A DNA stretch of 64,000 bases from an uncultured Rhodospirillales bacterium (GTDB taxonomy: Bacteria; Pseudomonadota; Alphaproteobacteria; Rhodospirillales; JABHCV01): the NCBI GenBank assembly GCA_938092065.1, contig CALKND010000002.1, forward strand, positions 1 through 64,000, in the 5' to 3' direction. This document shows, piece by piece, positions 17,536-24,986 of the stretch (its first letter is position 1; every line of letters begins with the position of its first letter). The notes beneath the pieces were generated by a model. That model did not search any database. It saw nothing but the letters and a program-made list of their open reading frames with translations, and was not told where the DNA came from. The position numbers and the translations under genes were made by a program.

Positions 17536-19224
17536 TCAAGCCCCATTGACTTTAATATTATTGTTTCCTGGTATATTCACTACTTTTTCTTTTCGTAAAT
17601 AGTCCGAAACTAAATCATAAATGGCAGGGCCCTCAGTTGCTTCATTAATAGAAGCCCAGCCTCCAACGATGTATTTACTTGCCGCATCAATAGGAACTCC
17701 AGTTTTAAGTAAAGTCATGTTGGAAATGCGCTCACCAATGGGCTTCGCAACATCAATTGAATAACCCATGCCACCCACTCTAACCATGTCACCGCCTTGC
17801 TGGTAGTAGGGGTCAGGGTTGAAAAGATTATCAGCGACATCTTCTAAAATTGTTTTTAAAAGCTCGCCAGTCATCTCGTTTCTATAGCACGCAGGATAGG
17901 TTATTGCAGTCTGCGAAAACAGGTCATCACCAGTGATGTTAGATCCAGGGGGTAAGGAGCGCCCCCAGCGGAAACCCGGAGACAAAGCAATTTCAGCGTT
18001 TCTTTCCTGCATGATTGCCTGACATATCAAATCATCAAAAGTTCCGTTGAAAGTGCCCCGACGATAGAGTGTGTTTTGGGTGGTTGCGAGAACCTCATTT
18101 AATTGTTTTGCATGTGGGGCGCGAATAGCCTTTATCAGGCTATTAATTTTAGGATCTGGTGTTATAGCGTCTGAGAAAATAGGTATTAGCTTATAACGGT
18201 AGTTTTTAATTTTTTTATTTTGCACCTCTAGGTCAAGTCGGCCGAGGAACTTGCCATGTGAGCCGGTAGCGATGAGCAAGGTGTTGTTTACCTTTATGAC
18301 ACCTGGGATGGCATCATGAGTGTGGCCAGTTAAAATAACATCTATACCGTCGACGCGCGAAGCAAGTTTGCGATCAACGTTAAAACCGTTGTGAGAAGCG
18401 AGGACTACAAGATCAGCACCACTTTGACGCGCTGTATTGACATTATCGCGAATAAGTTCCTCTTGAATACCAAAAGACCAATCGGCCATCATATAGCGAG
18501 GATTGGCAATAGGTGAGTAGGGAAATGCTTGACCAATTATGGCAACATTAATGCCACCACGCTCAAAGAATTTGGTGCTTTCGAATACAGGTTCGTTAAA
18601 GTCAGTGTCCGTAATATTTCCTGCTAAAAAAGGGAAGTTCAGTTTATCAATTAATTCTAGAACTCGTTCTGAACCATAGGTAAATTCCCAGTGCCCAGTC
18701 ATTACATCGACACCTAGCGTATTCATGGCGTCAACCATGTCCTCACCTTGAGTTCTAAGGGACGTCAAAGACCCCTGCCATGTATCTCCCACATCGACTA
18801 ATATTGAATTGTTTGGTCGTTCAGTCCTGATCGCATTAATTAAAGTCGCCATATGGGCCAGGCCACCAATACGTCCATATTGGCTTGCTAAAGATGAGAA
18901 ATCAGAACTTGAAAATGCATAGGCTTCAGGAGTGCCTGCTACAATATTAAAGTGTTTAAGGAAATCTTTTCCAGTCAGGTGTGGGGGGAGTCCATAGACA
19001 TTTCCGACACCTAGATTTACTGACGGTTCACGAAAGTAGAGTGGTACTAGTTGAGCGTGAATATCGGTGAAGTTTAAAAGCGTGACTTGTCCAACACTCT
19101 CAAATTCTAACAGCTTTTCTTGCGTGATTTTTTGTTCTGCTGATGCCATTCCAATACCACCTGCCGACCCAAACATAGCGGCGGTAGCGGCAGTAACTTG
19201 CATGAAATCTCGGCGTGTGAGCAT
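17536..19224 (-). CDS. soxB: Thiosulfohydrolase SoxB
   Basis: 562 residues, periplasmic, dimanganese enzyme that hydrolyses sulfate from the thiosulfonate bound to SoxY. A twin-arginine signal (LTRRDFMQV) is present. The metallophosphatase domain shows NFTDIHAQL, DVGDTWQGS, the SoxB-specific GHWEFTYG, SHNGFNVD and GHTHD; a 5'-nucleotidase C-terminal domain follows. It lies downstream of soxA but is separated from it by a perfect 13-bp hairpin with a T-run, so its expression may be set apart from soxXYZA. Confidence 0.95.
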   Translation of the reverse strand: MLTRRDFMQVTAATAAMFGSAGGIGMASAEQKITQEKLLEFESVGQVTLLNFTDIHAQLVPLYFREPSVNLGVGNVYGLPPHLTGKDFLKHFNIVAGTPEAYAFSSSDFSSLASQYGRIGGLAHMATLINAIRTERPNNSILVDVGDTWQGSLTSLRTQGEDMVDAMNTLGVDVMTGHWEFTYGSERVLELIDKLNFPFLAGNITDTDFNEPVFESTKFFERGGINVAIIGQAFPYSPIANPRYMMADWSFGIQEELIRDNVNTARQSGADLVVLASHNGFNVDRKLASRVDGIDVILTGHTHDAIPGVIKVNNTLLIATGSHGKFLGRLDLEVQNKKIKNYRYKLIPIFSDAITPDPKINSLIKAIRAPHAKQLNEVLATTQNTLYRRGTFNGTFDDLICQAIMQERNAEIALSPGFRWGRSLPPGSNITGDDLFSQTAITYPACYRNEMTGELLKTILEDVADNLFNPDPYYQQGGDMVRVGGMGYSIDVAKPIGERISNMTLLKTGVPIDAASKYIVGGWASINEATEGPAIYDLVSDYLRKEKVVNIPGNNNIKVNGA

Positions 19225-19240
19225 GAACTTGTGTTATCCG

Positions 19241-19293
19241 TAAATAAAAAAGTAAGAAGGGCGGCATCCTGGATATAAGAATGCCGCCCTTCT
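19241..19293 (-). terminator. Intrinsic terminator or attenuator between soxA and soxB
   Basis: A perfect 13-bp inverted repeat (19255-19267 and 19281-19293, arm AGAAGGGCGGCAT) with a 13-base loop. On the minus strand it is followed by TACTTTTTTATTT. This is the classical form of a rho-independent terminator. It lies 22 bases after the soxA stop and 30 bases before the soxB ATG, inside an operon that otherwise appears continuous. It may cut most transcripts after soxA, or be an RNA-stabilising 3' end for soxXYZA mRNA. Confidence 0.85.
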
Positions 19294-19315
19294 AGATAAT
19301 TACTGAGTAAAGTAT

Positions 19316-20131
19316 CTAGTTTCTTACTGAGGGCGTTTCTATTTCCATACCCATTGCATGAGCGGTCAGGAAAAGCTCCAGATTTGTGTATACGTCGGAA
19401 CCACTTTTAAAAGGAGTCGCTCGAACGTTTTTGTTGCATCCACGAAAACGACGGTGCAATGACCCAATTTTTTGCCATTTTAAACGATATGTTGGGAAGC
19501 CATTCCCAAGACCGTTGGATAGGATATTTGCGCGAATTCTGGTGTCAGTATAGTCCATGTGACAGTTTTTGCAGGACATATCAAGCCCACCACGACGAAG
19601 CATGTAAGATTTTTTCCCTTTGTTGTAAAAAGGTTGAGCTTCACCAGTTACCTTAACTTTTATTGGCATACCCTTAGACTGGTTTTTGACTAAAGCAGCC
19701 ACGCCAAGCATGTTGTCGCTTTCCCATTTCCAAGGCTTTGCCTTCATCTGCTGCGTTCGGCAATTATTAATTTGATGTTGAACGGCACGGAGTTTTCCAT
19801 CTTCTGCGCTATATTTTGGGTAAGTTGCTGCTACACCCTTCATTGTTTCTACGCCACTATGGCAGGATGCACATGATTTCCCAGCCTCACCATCTTTGGT
19901 GGTCCACTGTTCGGAGCCTATGTCAACCCAGAGAAACGCAGGATTGGAAAAGTCGTCGTCTTGCATTTCTCTTGTTGGTGCAGTTGCCCAATGATAACCA
20001 GACTTCATCTTGTTTACACCCTGCGGATTTGGATTTGATCCAGAATGAGACACATTTGTTGTATAGGCAAGAAGAAGCGAAGCAATACCCAGTAAACTTG
20101 TAACTCGGGTGATGTTATTTATAAAATTCAT
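19316..20131 (-). CDS. soxA: Diheme cytochrome c subunit SoxA of the SoxXA complex
   Basis: 271 residues with a signal peptide. SoxXA joins thiosulfate oxidatively to the SoxY cysteine. Two heme motifs are visible: CASCH (87-91) and CKNCH (187-191), so this is the diheme form. The catalytic heme's cysteine ligand is Cys232 in RRFRGCNKNVRATPF, the conserved SoxA signature, and NNCR (122-125) is also family-typical. It follows soxZ by 27 bases and precedes the hairpin terminator. Confidence 0.95.
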   Translation of the reverse strand: MNFINNITRVTSLLGIASLLLAYTTNVSHSGSNPNPQGVNKMKSGYHWATAPTREMQDDDFSNPAFLWVDIGSEQWTTKDGEAGKSCASCHSGVETMKGVAATYPKYSAEDGKLRAVQHQINNCRTQQMKAKPWKWESDNMLGVAALVKNQSKGMPIKVKVTGEAQPFYNKGKKSYMLRRGGLDMSCKNCHMDYTDTRIRANILSNGLGNGFPTYRLKWQKIGSLHRRFRGCNKNVRATPFKSGSDVYTNLELFLTAHAMGMEIETPSVRN

Positions 20132-20158
20132 AGATTTGCCTTTTCCTATCTGTAGGAT

Positions 20159-20485
20159 TTAGGTGACTACGATGTCCCCAGATGCAGTGATAGTTTTTCC
20201 GCCGTCCTCGATCCATTCAAAATCAAATGTTCCGCTTTCAGTGGCTTTTGCGTAAAATGCGAAATATGGATTAGCTGCAACTGCAGGGTGCAAATCAGCA
20301 CTCATTACTTCTTTACCGTTAAATTTGCAGACAAACTTATTAATGATTTTGCGAGGTATAAGTTTACCGGTCTTTTTGTTTTTACGAACGCCGGTTTCCA
20401 TTTTGTGTGACATTAAAGTTTTGATTAAAATAGTTTCGCCACTTTTAGCAGTCTTTGGAACTTTTATACGTGGTTTTTTAGCCAT
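20159..20485 (-). CDS. soxZ: Sulfur carrier complex subunit SoxZ
   Basis: 108 residues, the usual SoxZ length, an immunoglobulin-like beta protein that pairs with SoxY in the periplasm. It has no signal peptide and is expected to be exported with SoxY by the Tat system. It shows KTLMSHKMETGVRKN and the FDFEWIEDGG end typical of SoxZ. AGGAG ribosome site before the ATG; 27 bases after soxY. Confidence 0.95.
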   Translation of the reverse strand: MAKKPRIKVPKTAKSGETILIKTLMSHKMETGVRKNKKTGKLIPRKIINKFVCKFNGKEVMSADLHPAVAANPYFAFYAKATESGTFDFEWIEDGGKTITASGDIVVT

Positions 20486-20512
20486 GATCTGTATTCTCCT
20501 AAAATCTTATGG

Positions 20513-20995
20513 TCAGCCGCCGCAACCGCCGATAGTAACCTTTATTTCTTTGTCACCAGTATAGACGGAACCGTCATTCATTACAGCAGCAGCACGCACT
20601 TTTTGCGTTTTTCCCAGACGCATACGTGTGCTAACCTCGGCCTTGCCCATAGCAGGGGAAAGATTAAAAGAAATGACCTCTGGTTGTGGATTGCGTTCAG
20701 ACACTATATGAACCGACTTGACGTAGTCACCGTCTGTCATTGGGCTATCAACTGAAACCGTAATCGGAACAGTCCTACCGTTTTCAGCAATTTCTGGCAA
20801 CTTGACTGTTACCTTTCCTTTTGTGCCAGCAGCGCCACTGGTTAGCTTGGAAAGATATTCACTCGCTTTGTCAGGCGTTGCCTGCACCGTTTTGGAGGAA
20901 AGTCCTGTTCCGGCCAGTGCAAGAGCCCCAAGCCCAACGCTTTTGAGTATCTGCCGACGACCTAATACTTTAGTTTTTAATTTATCCATAGACAT
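20513..20995 (-). CDS. soxY: Sulfur carrier protein SoxY
   Basis: 160 residues. A twin-arginine signal is clear (GRRQILKSVGLGALALAG). The mobile C-terminal arm ends in GGCGG (156-160), whose cysteine carries the thiosulfate and sulfane intermediates. Gene order soxX-soxY-soxZ-soxA is standard, with 36 bases from soxX. With no soxCD in the window, the sulfane left on this cysteine would have to go to another acceptor. Confidence 0.97.
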   Translation of the reverse strand: MSMDKLKTKVLGRRQILKSVGLGALALAGTGLSSKTVQATPDKASEYLSKLTSGAAGTKGKVTVKLPEIAENGRTVPITVSVDSPMTDGDYVKSVHIVSERNPQPEVISFNLSPAMGKAEVSTRMRLGKTQKVRAAAVMNDGSVYTGDKEIKVTIGGCGG

Positions 20996-21031
20996 CTTAA
21001 ATCCTTCTTTAAAGCCATAATTACTGGATAT

Positions 21032-21478
21032 TTAACTCTTGAGCGTCGAAATGTAGGCAATGATATCCTCAATTTCCTGTGCCCCAAGGATAGTTTTACC
21101 CTTAAATTTTTTCAGCACTCGGTTCAAAGCCACTTTGTGAAATGCAGGCATGATTGTATCAGGATTAAGAGCTTTCGAGTTTACTAATCGCAATCTTAAC
21201 TCAGCTTGAGTCATGCGGCTGCCAACCCCTGATAGATCAGGGCCTACTTCTCCATGAAACTGCTGTTCAGGTATGGGCATTGCGTGGCAGGCCAAACAGT
21301 TACCTTTTTTACGATTAACCGAAAGTTTTTTACCTTTAACCGGATCACCAGGCACTCCCGTCAAAGAAACCGGGATTGTGTCATCCACAACAATATAATC
21401 ATGTGCATTTGAGCTGGCTAAAAGTGAGCTAAAAACAGCAACGCCCACAATGGCACCTAGAATTAAACGATAAGACAT
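21032..21478 (-). CDS. soxX: Monoheme cytochrome c subunit SoxX
   Basis: 148 residues with a signal peptide (1-25). One heme motif CLACH (61-65) and a Met ligand region DTIMPAFHKV follow the SoxX pattern, including GEVGPDLSGVGSRM. It is the first gene of the operon. The start is ATG with GGGGAGAG just before it. A TTGCAA-like -35 and AT-rich -10 region lie about 50-75 bases upstream, next to a 23-bp tandem repeat. Confidence 0.95.
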   Translation of the reverse strand: MSYRLILGAIVGVAVFSSLLASSNAHDYIVVDDTIPVSLTGVPGDPVKGKKLSVNRKKGNCLACHAMPIPEQQFHGEVGPDLSGVGSRMTQAELRLRLVNSKALNPDTIMPAFHKVALNRVLKKFKGKTILGAQEIEDIIAYISTLKS

Positions 21479-21552
21479 TATCTCTCCCCAAGCGATTGCA
21501 CGTAAAATTTAGAAAGTATCGTATACATAATATATATTCTGTTGCAACACAT

Positions 21553-21598
21553 AAATTTAGTCTGTTCACATTCCCAAATTTAGTCTGTTCACATTCCC
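21553..21598. repeat. Perfect 23-bp tandem direct repeat upstream of soxX
   Basis: Two adjoining identical copies of a 23-base unit, AAATTTAGTCTGTTCACATT plus CCC, at 21553-21575 and 21576-21598, about 75-120 bases before the soxX start. A nearby inverted copy of the core AGTCTG occurs in GGGTCAGACTTG (about 21614-21625). The pattern could be paired operator sites of a sox regulator. It also resembles GGGxxCAGAC-type ends linked to REP-associated transposases, so a remnant of a small mobile repeat is the alternative. Confidence 0.8.
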
Positions 21599-21746
21599 AT
21601 CACTTAAATTATTTGGGTCAGACTTGTTGTAATTACCGCAATTTTTTTTATTATTAGTTCTAATAAAATAAATTAAAAGAGCAAAATAATAAAATAGCAA
21701 GGCAAGAAATCTATTTATTAGTCTTGGACTCGTAAAAATACGTAAT

Positions 21747-21778
21747 TATGTAATGATAATAATAATTATCATTACATA
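21747..21778. repeat. Perfect AT-rich palindrome between soxX promoter region and yeeE
   Basis: A 14-base arm TATGTAATGATAAT (21747-21760), a four-base loop AATA, and its exact complement (21765-21778). It lies 21 bases after the yeeE stop on the minus strand. It could form a weak AT hairpin serving as yeeE's terminator, though only TATTTTTA follows some ten bases later. The core TGATAAT...ATTATCA also recalls Fur-type boxes, but with a four-base rather than one-base spacer. Confidence 0.7.
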
Positions 21779-21799
21779 TAATCTTTATGGAACACTTGC

Positions 21800-22903
21800 T
21801 TAATTCCTAGTAAATATCACTTTAATAGCTCTAACAATATTTCCTTCTTCAAGATACTTAAAGCCAAATAACCCACCGACAATAATAGAGATCAACGCTA
21901 TTAGTGACCCTAGAGCAAGAGTTGACATGCCAGTGATGCCCTGTCCAACTGTACACCCCAGAGCTAAAACTCCCCCTATACCCATGATTGCAGCCCCGAA
22001 AAGGTGGCGCTTCATATCCTCTTTTTCGCTAAAAGCCTCAACATGAAATGACCCGCTTGTGATGGAAACTAAGAAGGACCCCACAATAACGCCACCTACT
22101 GTTGCTATGCCAAAATTGATAGTGGCTCCTGTATAGGTCATAAGATACTGGATGCTCTCTCCTGCAGGAGAGACGAAAGTAAATGAAAATAGAGCAGTGG
22201 GTTCAAAATCATCAAAGCCAAGAACGCCGGTAACCCACCACCCCAAAGGCACCAATGCGCCAATTAAAATACCACCAAAAATATTTGCAGCAGATGATCT
22301 AAAGTTAGAGTCTTTAAAGCAGTAGACGAGTAAAAAGGTAGTAACAATGACACTAAAACCAACGCGTAAATTTTCTACTTCGCTACCAACTAATAGGGCA
22401 AGAATATCAATTAAACCCTGCGATTTAAGGCCCACTTGAGCAAGTTCCACATTGCTAAAAGACTCAAGCTCGACGCGAGCAAGACCAATGAGACCACGCA
22501 GAGTCATGTAAGCAAAAATAGCCATAACAATGACAACAACGATGGACTTAAGGTTGCCTCCACCTATGCGTACCAAATTTTTGTTTGCACAGCCACCAGC
22601 CATGGTCATGCCAAATCCAAATAAGAGTCCCCCGACTACCCCACCAAGCCAGCCAAGGTTTGATGTCTGATAAATGCTTTCATAAAGATCAACCATTCCC
22701 ATTATGTGAAGAGACTGGGAGCCGATGATGGCCACTGCTATAGCAAGAAGCCAAGAGCGAAAACGCCCATAATCTTCCATAAAAACAATATCAGATAGTG
22801 CCCCCATGGTACAAAAATTAGTTTTATTAGCTACACTGCCAAAAACCACTCCAGCAAGGAATCCAGCAAGTCCGACAACTGTTGTAATTGGGATCTCTCC
22901 CAT
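21800..22903 (-). CDS. YeeE/YedE family thiosulfate (sulfur) transporter
   Basis: 367 residues with about nine to ten membrane helices. The conserved cysteines of the family appear in KTNFCTMGA (about residue 31), GGCANKNLVR (about 105) and LGCTVGQGITG (about 319). In YeeE these line a path for thiosulfate uptake. It is transcribed away from tusA, which is a common partner of this transporter, and toward the sox operon. It probably brings thiosulfate or a reduced sulfur species into the cell. ATG with AGGGGAGG upstream. Confidence 0.85.
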   Translation of the reverse strand: MGEIPITTVVGLAGFLAGVVFGSVANKTNFCTMGALSDIVFMEDYGRFRSWLLAIAVAIIGSQSLHIMGMVDLYESIYQTSNLGWLGGVVGGLLFGFGMTMAGGCANKNLVRIGGGNLKSIVVVIVMAIFAYMTLRGLIGLARVELESFSNVELAQVGLKSQGLIDILALLVGSEVENLRVGFSVIVTTFLLVYCFKDSNFRSSAANIFGGILIGALVPLGWWVTGVLGFDDFEPTALFSFTFVSPAGESIQYLMTYTGATINFGIATVGGVIVGSFLVSITSGSFHVEAFSEKEDMKRHLFGAAIMGIGGVLALGCTVGQGITGMSTLALGSLIALISIIVGGLFGFKYLEEGNIVRAIKVIFTRN

Positions 22904-23223
22904 GTTTTCCTCCCCTAAGTTGAAAATAGTAATAAAATTAGGTGTGTGTTTTTTATAAGATAACTTTAAAATTTGGTTATGTTTTTTTAAGAGGCTATTC
23001 TGAAAAGGTTTCTTCTGACTCTAAATTCGTAATGTATTATTTGTATTTGATATAGATGTAGATGTATATGATTTGTAATGCTTGTGTCTATCTATAGCAC
23101 ATAAATCTAGTTCAAAAAAATTACGGTTAATTTACATCTGTTATGCTTTAATTATTAAGATATCCATATTTGATAAATAGCTAATAAAAAGAGTAAATTA
23201 CAATCAAAATAGGGAGATTACTT
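22904..23223. other. Divergent control region between yeeE and tusA
   Basis: 320 very AT-rich bases that must hold promoters for both yeeE and tusA. A short reiterated motif (TAGATGTAGATGTATATGA, about 23051-23070) is present, but I could not place -35/-10 pairs with confidence. A GGGAGA ribosome site precedes tusA. Confidence 0.4.
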
Positions 23224-23451
23224 ATGACAATGACACTCGACACAAAAGGTATGAATTGCCCTTTACCTATTCTTAAAGCAAAAAAGGCAATTAAGGGTCT
23301 TGCCGCTGGAGAAACTCTTCAGGTTCTTTCAACAGACCCAGGTTCAGTCAAAGATTTTGAAGCCTTTTGTCGTTCTACAGGAAATGAGTTAATGGATACC
23401 AGTGAGGCAGATGGTGTTTTTACTTATATGATCAAAAAATCACCTGCTTGA
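23224..23451 (+). CDS. tusA: TusA-family sulfurtransferase
   Basis: 75 residues, cytoplasmic. The family signature CPLPILKAKKAI holds the sulfur-accepting cysteine (CPxP, near residue 12). TusA carries sulfane sulfur as a persulfide, either to tRNA thiolation or, in sulfur oxidisers, to the rDsr or sHdr pathways. Its place beside a YeeE transporter and a sox operon favours a role in sulfur oxidation. No dsr or hdr genes are in the window. Confidence 0.9.
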   Translation: MTMTLDTKGMNCPLPILKAKKAIKGLAAGETLQVLSTDPGSVKDFEAFCRSTGNELMDTSEADGVFTYMIKKSPA

Positions 23452-23555
23452 TTAAAAAGTGTCTTTTTTGTTATGGCCAAATAATTTAATTTTTTTAAAT
23501 TTCAGTAAATATAAATGTGCTTTAGGCTTACAATCTTACTTGGATAATTATTTGA

Positions 23556-23936
23556 ATGCGCCATTTTTGCTTTTTCTCGCTCATAATTGTTAACTTTATT
23601 TGTGCTTCATCATCTTTAGCAGCTGAATTGGTAATGTTCGAGAGTGAAGCCTGTGAATGGTGTGAGGTCTGGGATGAAGAAATTGGTGTGGCTTATGACA
23701 AAACTCAGGTTTCCACAGTTGTTCCATTGCGAAGAGTTGATATTGATGATGAACTTCATGCTGATTTTAAACAATTGGAGGGTTTAATTTACACCCCAAC
23801 TTTCGTTGTTATGGACGGAGGGAAGGAGTTAGGTCGTATTATCGGTTACCCAGGCGAAGATTTCTTTTGGCAGTTTCTGAATGAAATACTTCTAAAATTT
23901 AATTTATTAGAGGATGAAAAACATGAAAGTTTTTAA
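23556..23936 (+). CDS. soxS: SoxS-like periplasmic thioredoxin
   Basis: 126 residues with a signal peptide (1-22) and a thioredoxin-like domain. The active site reads FESEACEWCEVWDEEIG, matching the CxWC of SoxS, which re-reduces the SoxY cysteine. A cis-Pro segment IYTPTFVVMDGG follows, then GYPGEDFFW. It overlaps the next gene by 23 bases, so the two are translated together. It is 104 bases after tusA. Confidence 0.8.
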   Translation: MRHFCFFSLIIVNFICASSSLAAELVMFESEACEWCEVWDEEIGVAYDKTQVSTVVPLRRVDIDDELHADFKQLEGLIYTPTFVVMDGGKELGRIIGYPGEDFFWQFLNEILLKFNLLEDEKHESF

Positions 23937-24432
23937 ATTTCTTGGCATTTTTTTCTCGTGTATGGCTACTTTTGGCCATATTAAAACTGTAGCTGCTGAT
24001 GCTGAATTAGTGACATACCAATCAATGAATCTCGAACTTGCTCAGATGGCTGCGATGGAAACCCTTAAGGCTTGTCGTGATGAAGGATACCAAGTTTCAG
24101 TTGCAGTTGTGGACCGCTCTGGTGGCATTCAGGTCCTGATAAGGGATCGGCTTGCGGGTATTTTTACTACTGATATAGCTGTTCGCAAGGCTCGCACCGC
24201 TTTAAGTTTTCACACCGATACAATAAATTTAGTTGAGCCTACAAAATCAGGGGAAGTCGCATCAGGTATACGTGATTTTCCTGATGCCATGATTGTCGCT
24301 GGTGGTGTAAGAGTTGAGGCAGCAGGAAGCATTGTGGGTTCGATTGGGGTTTCTGGTGCCCCTGGACCGGAAATTGACGATGTTTGCGCCCGAAAGGGAA
24401 TTGAGAAAATTGATGATATTTTGAACTTTTAA
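23914..24432 (+). CDS. Secreted HbpS/GlcG-type heme-binding domain protein
   Basis: 172 residues. A signal peptide (about 1-29) precedes a single GlcG/HbpS (DUF336) domain: MNLELAQMAAMETLKACRDEGY, VAVVDRSGGIQVLIRDR, ARTALSF, GGVRVEAAGSIVGSIGVSGA and a C-terminal GIEKI. HbpS in Streptomyces binds and degrades heme and senses redox stress; GlcG's role is unclear. The reading frame begins inside soxS, which suggests a tie to the Sox thiol or cytochrome machinery. ATGs at 23914 and 23923 are both possible. Confidence 0.8.
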   Translation: MKNMKVFKFLGIFFSCMATFGHIKTVAADAELVTYQSMNLELAQMAAMETLKACRDEGYQVSVAVVDRSGGIQVLIRDRLAGIFTTDIAVRKARTALSFHTDTINLVEPTKSGEVASGIRDFPDAMIVAGGVRVEAAGSIVGSIGVSGAPGPEIDDVCARKGIEKIDDILNF

Positions 24433-24986
24433 ATTAGGTTTTTACAAAAAATTTCACTGGTTCCTATCTAATTTGAGAAAGAAATAGTGGCTTAGTAGAT
24501 AGGCATTAGTGGTTCATAAACATCTTACAGGCCGTCACAGTCGTATGTTTTAGGTCTTATTTCGCAATTGTAACTGTTTGACTTGACGCTCCATTAGAAT
24601 GACTAAATGATCATAACATAGTGACTTCATGGGCTTAAGGTGCTCGACTATTTCTAAAATTTTTTCGCTGCCAATGAATTGCCAAACAACCTAGAATTCA
24701 GCATCGCCCCCCAGCAGTTTAGAATTAGCATCATCAAATCTCACTACCTGCGTCAAAAATATGCCAGGTGATGGCAGATATAAAATCGGCTTGTCCTAAA
24801 TAAATTATAGAAAACTGAGCCTTTGTTTAATAGCTTTGAGGACTTTTATTAAAATTTCAGGTGTACTAATTATAAAAAATTATATCACCACTTAATAAAA
24901 GTAAGTGTCCATCTTGTTTGTGAGAAAGTGTACTCAAGCATAGAATGTTGGTTATTTAAGGGATTCTAAAGGAAGGAAAGAAACTG
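24433..24986. other. Intergenic region without a recognisable gene
   Basis: 554 bases. The minus strand has a short protein-like open stretch at about 24555-24690 (includes EKILEIVEHLKPMKS and a charged tail) bounded by stops, possibly the relic of a gene, but it matches no family I know. No RNA gene or terminator is evident. AAGGAAGG near the right end is the ribosome site of the next gene. Confidence 0.35.

Noticed and set aside
24555-24690. Minus-strand protein-like stretch with EKILEIVEHLKPM
   Set aside because: About 46 codons between stops, no start with a ribosome site, and no family recognised; noted only in the intergenic entry.
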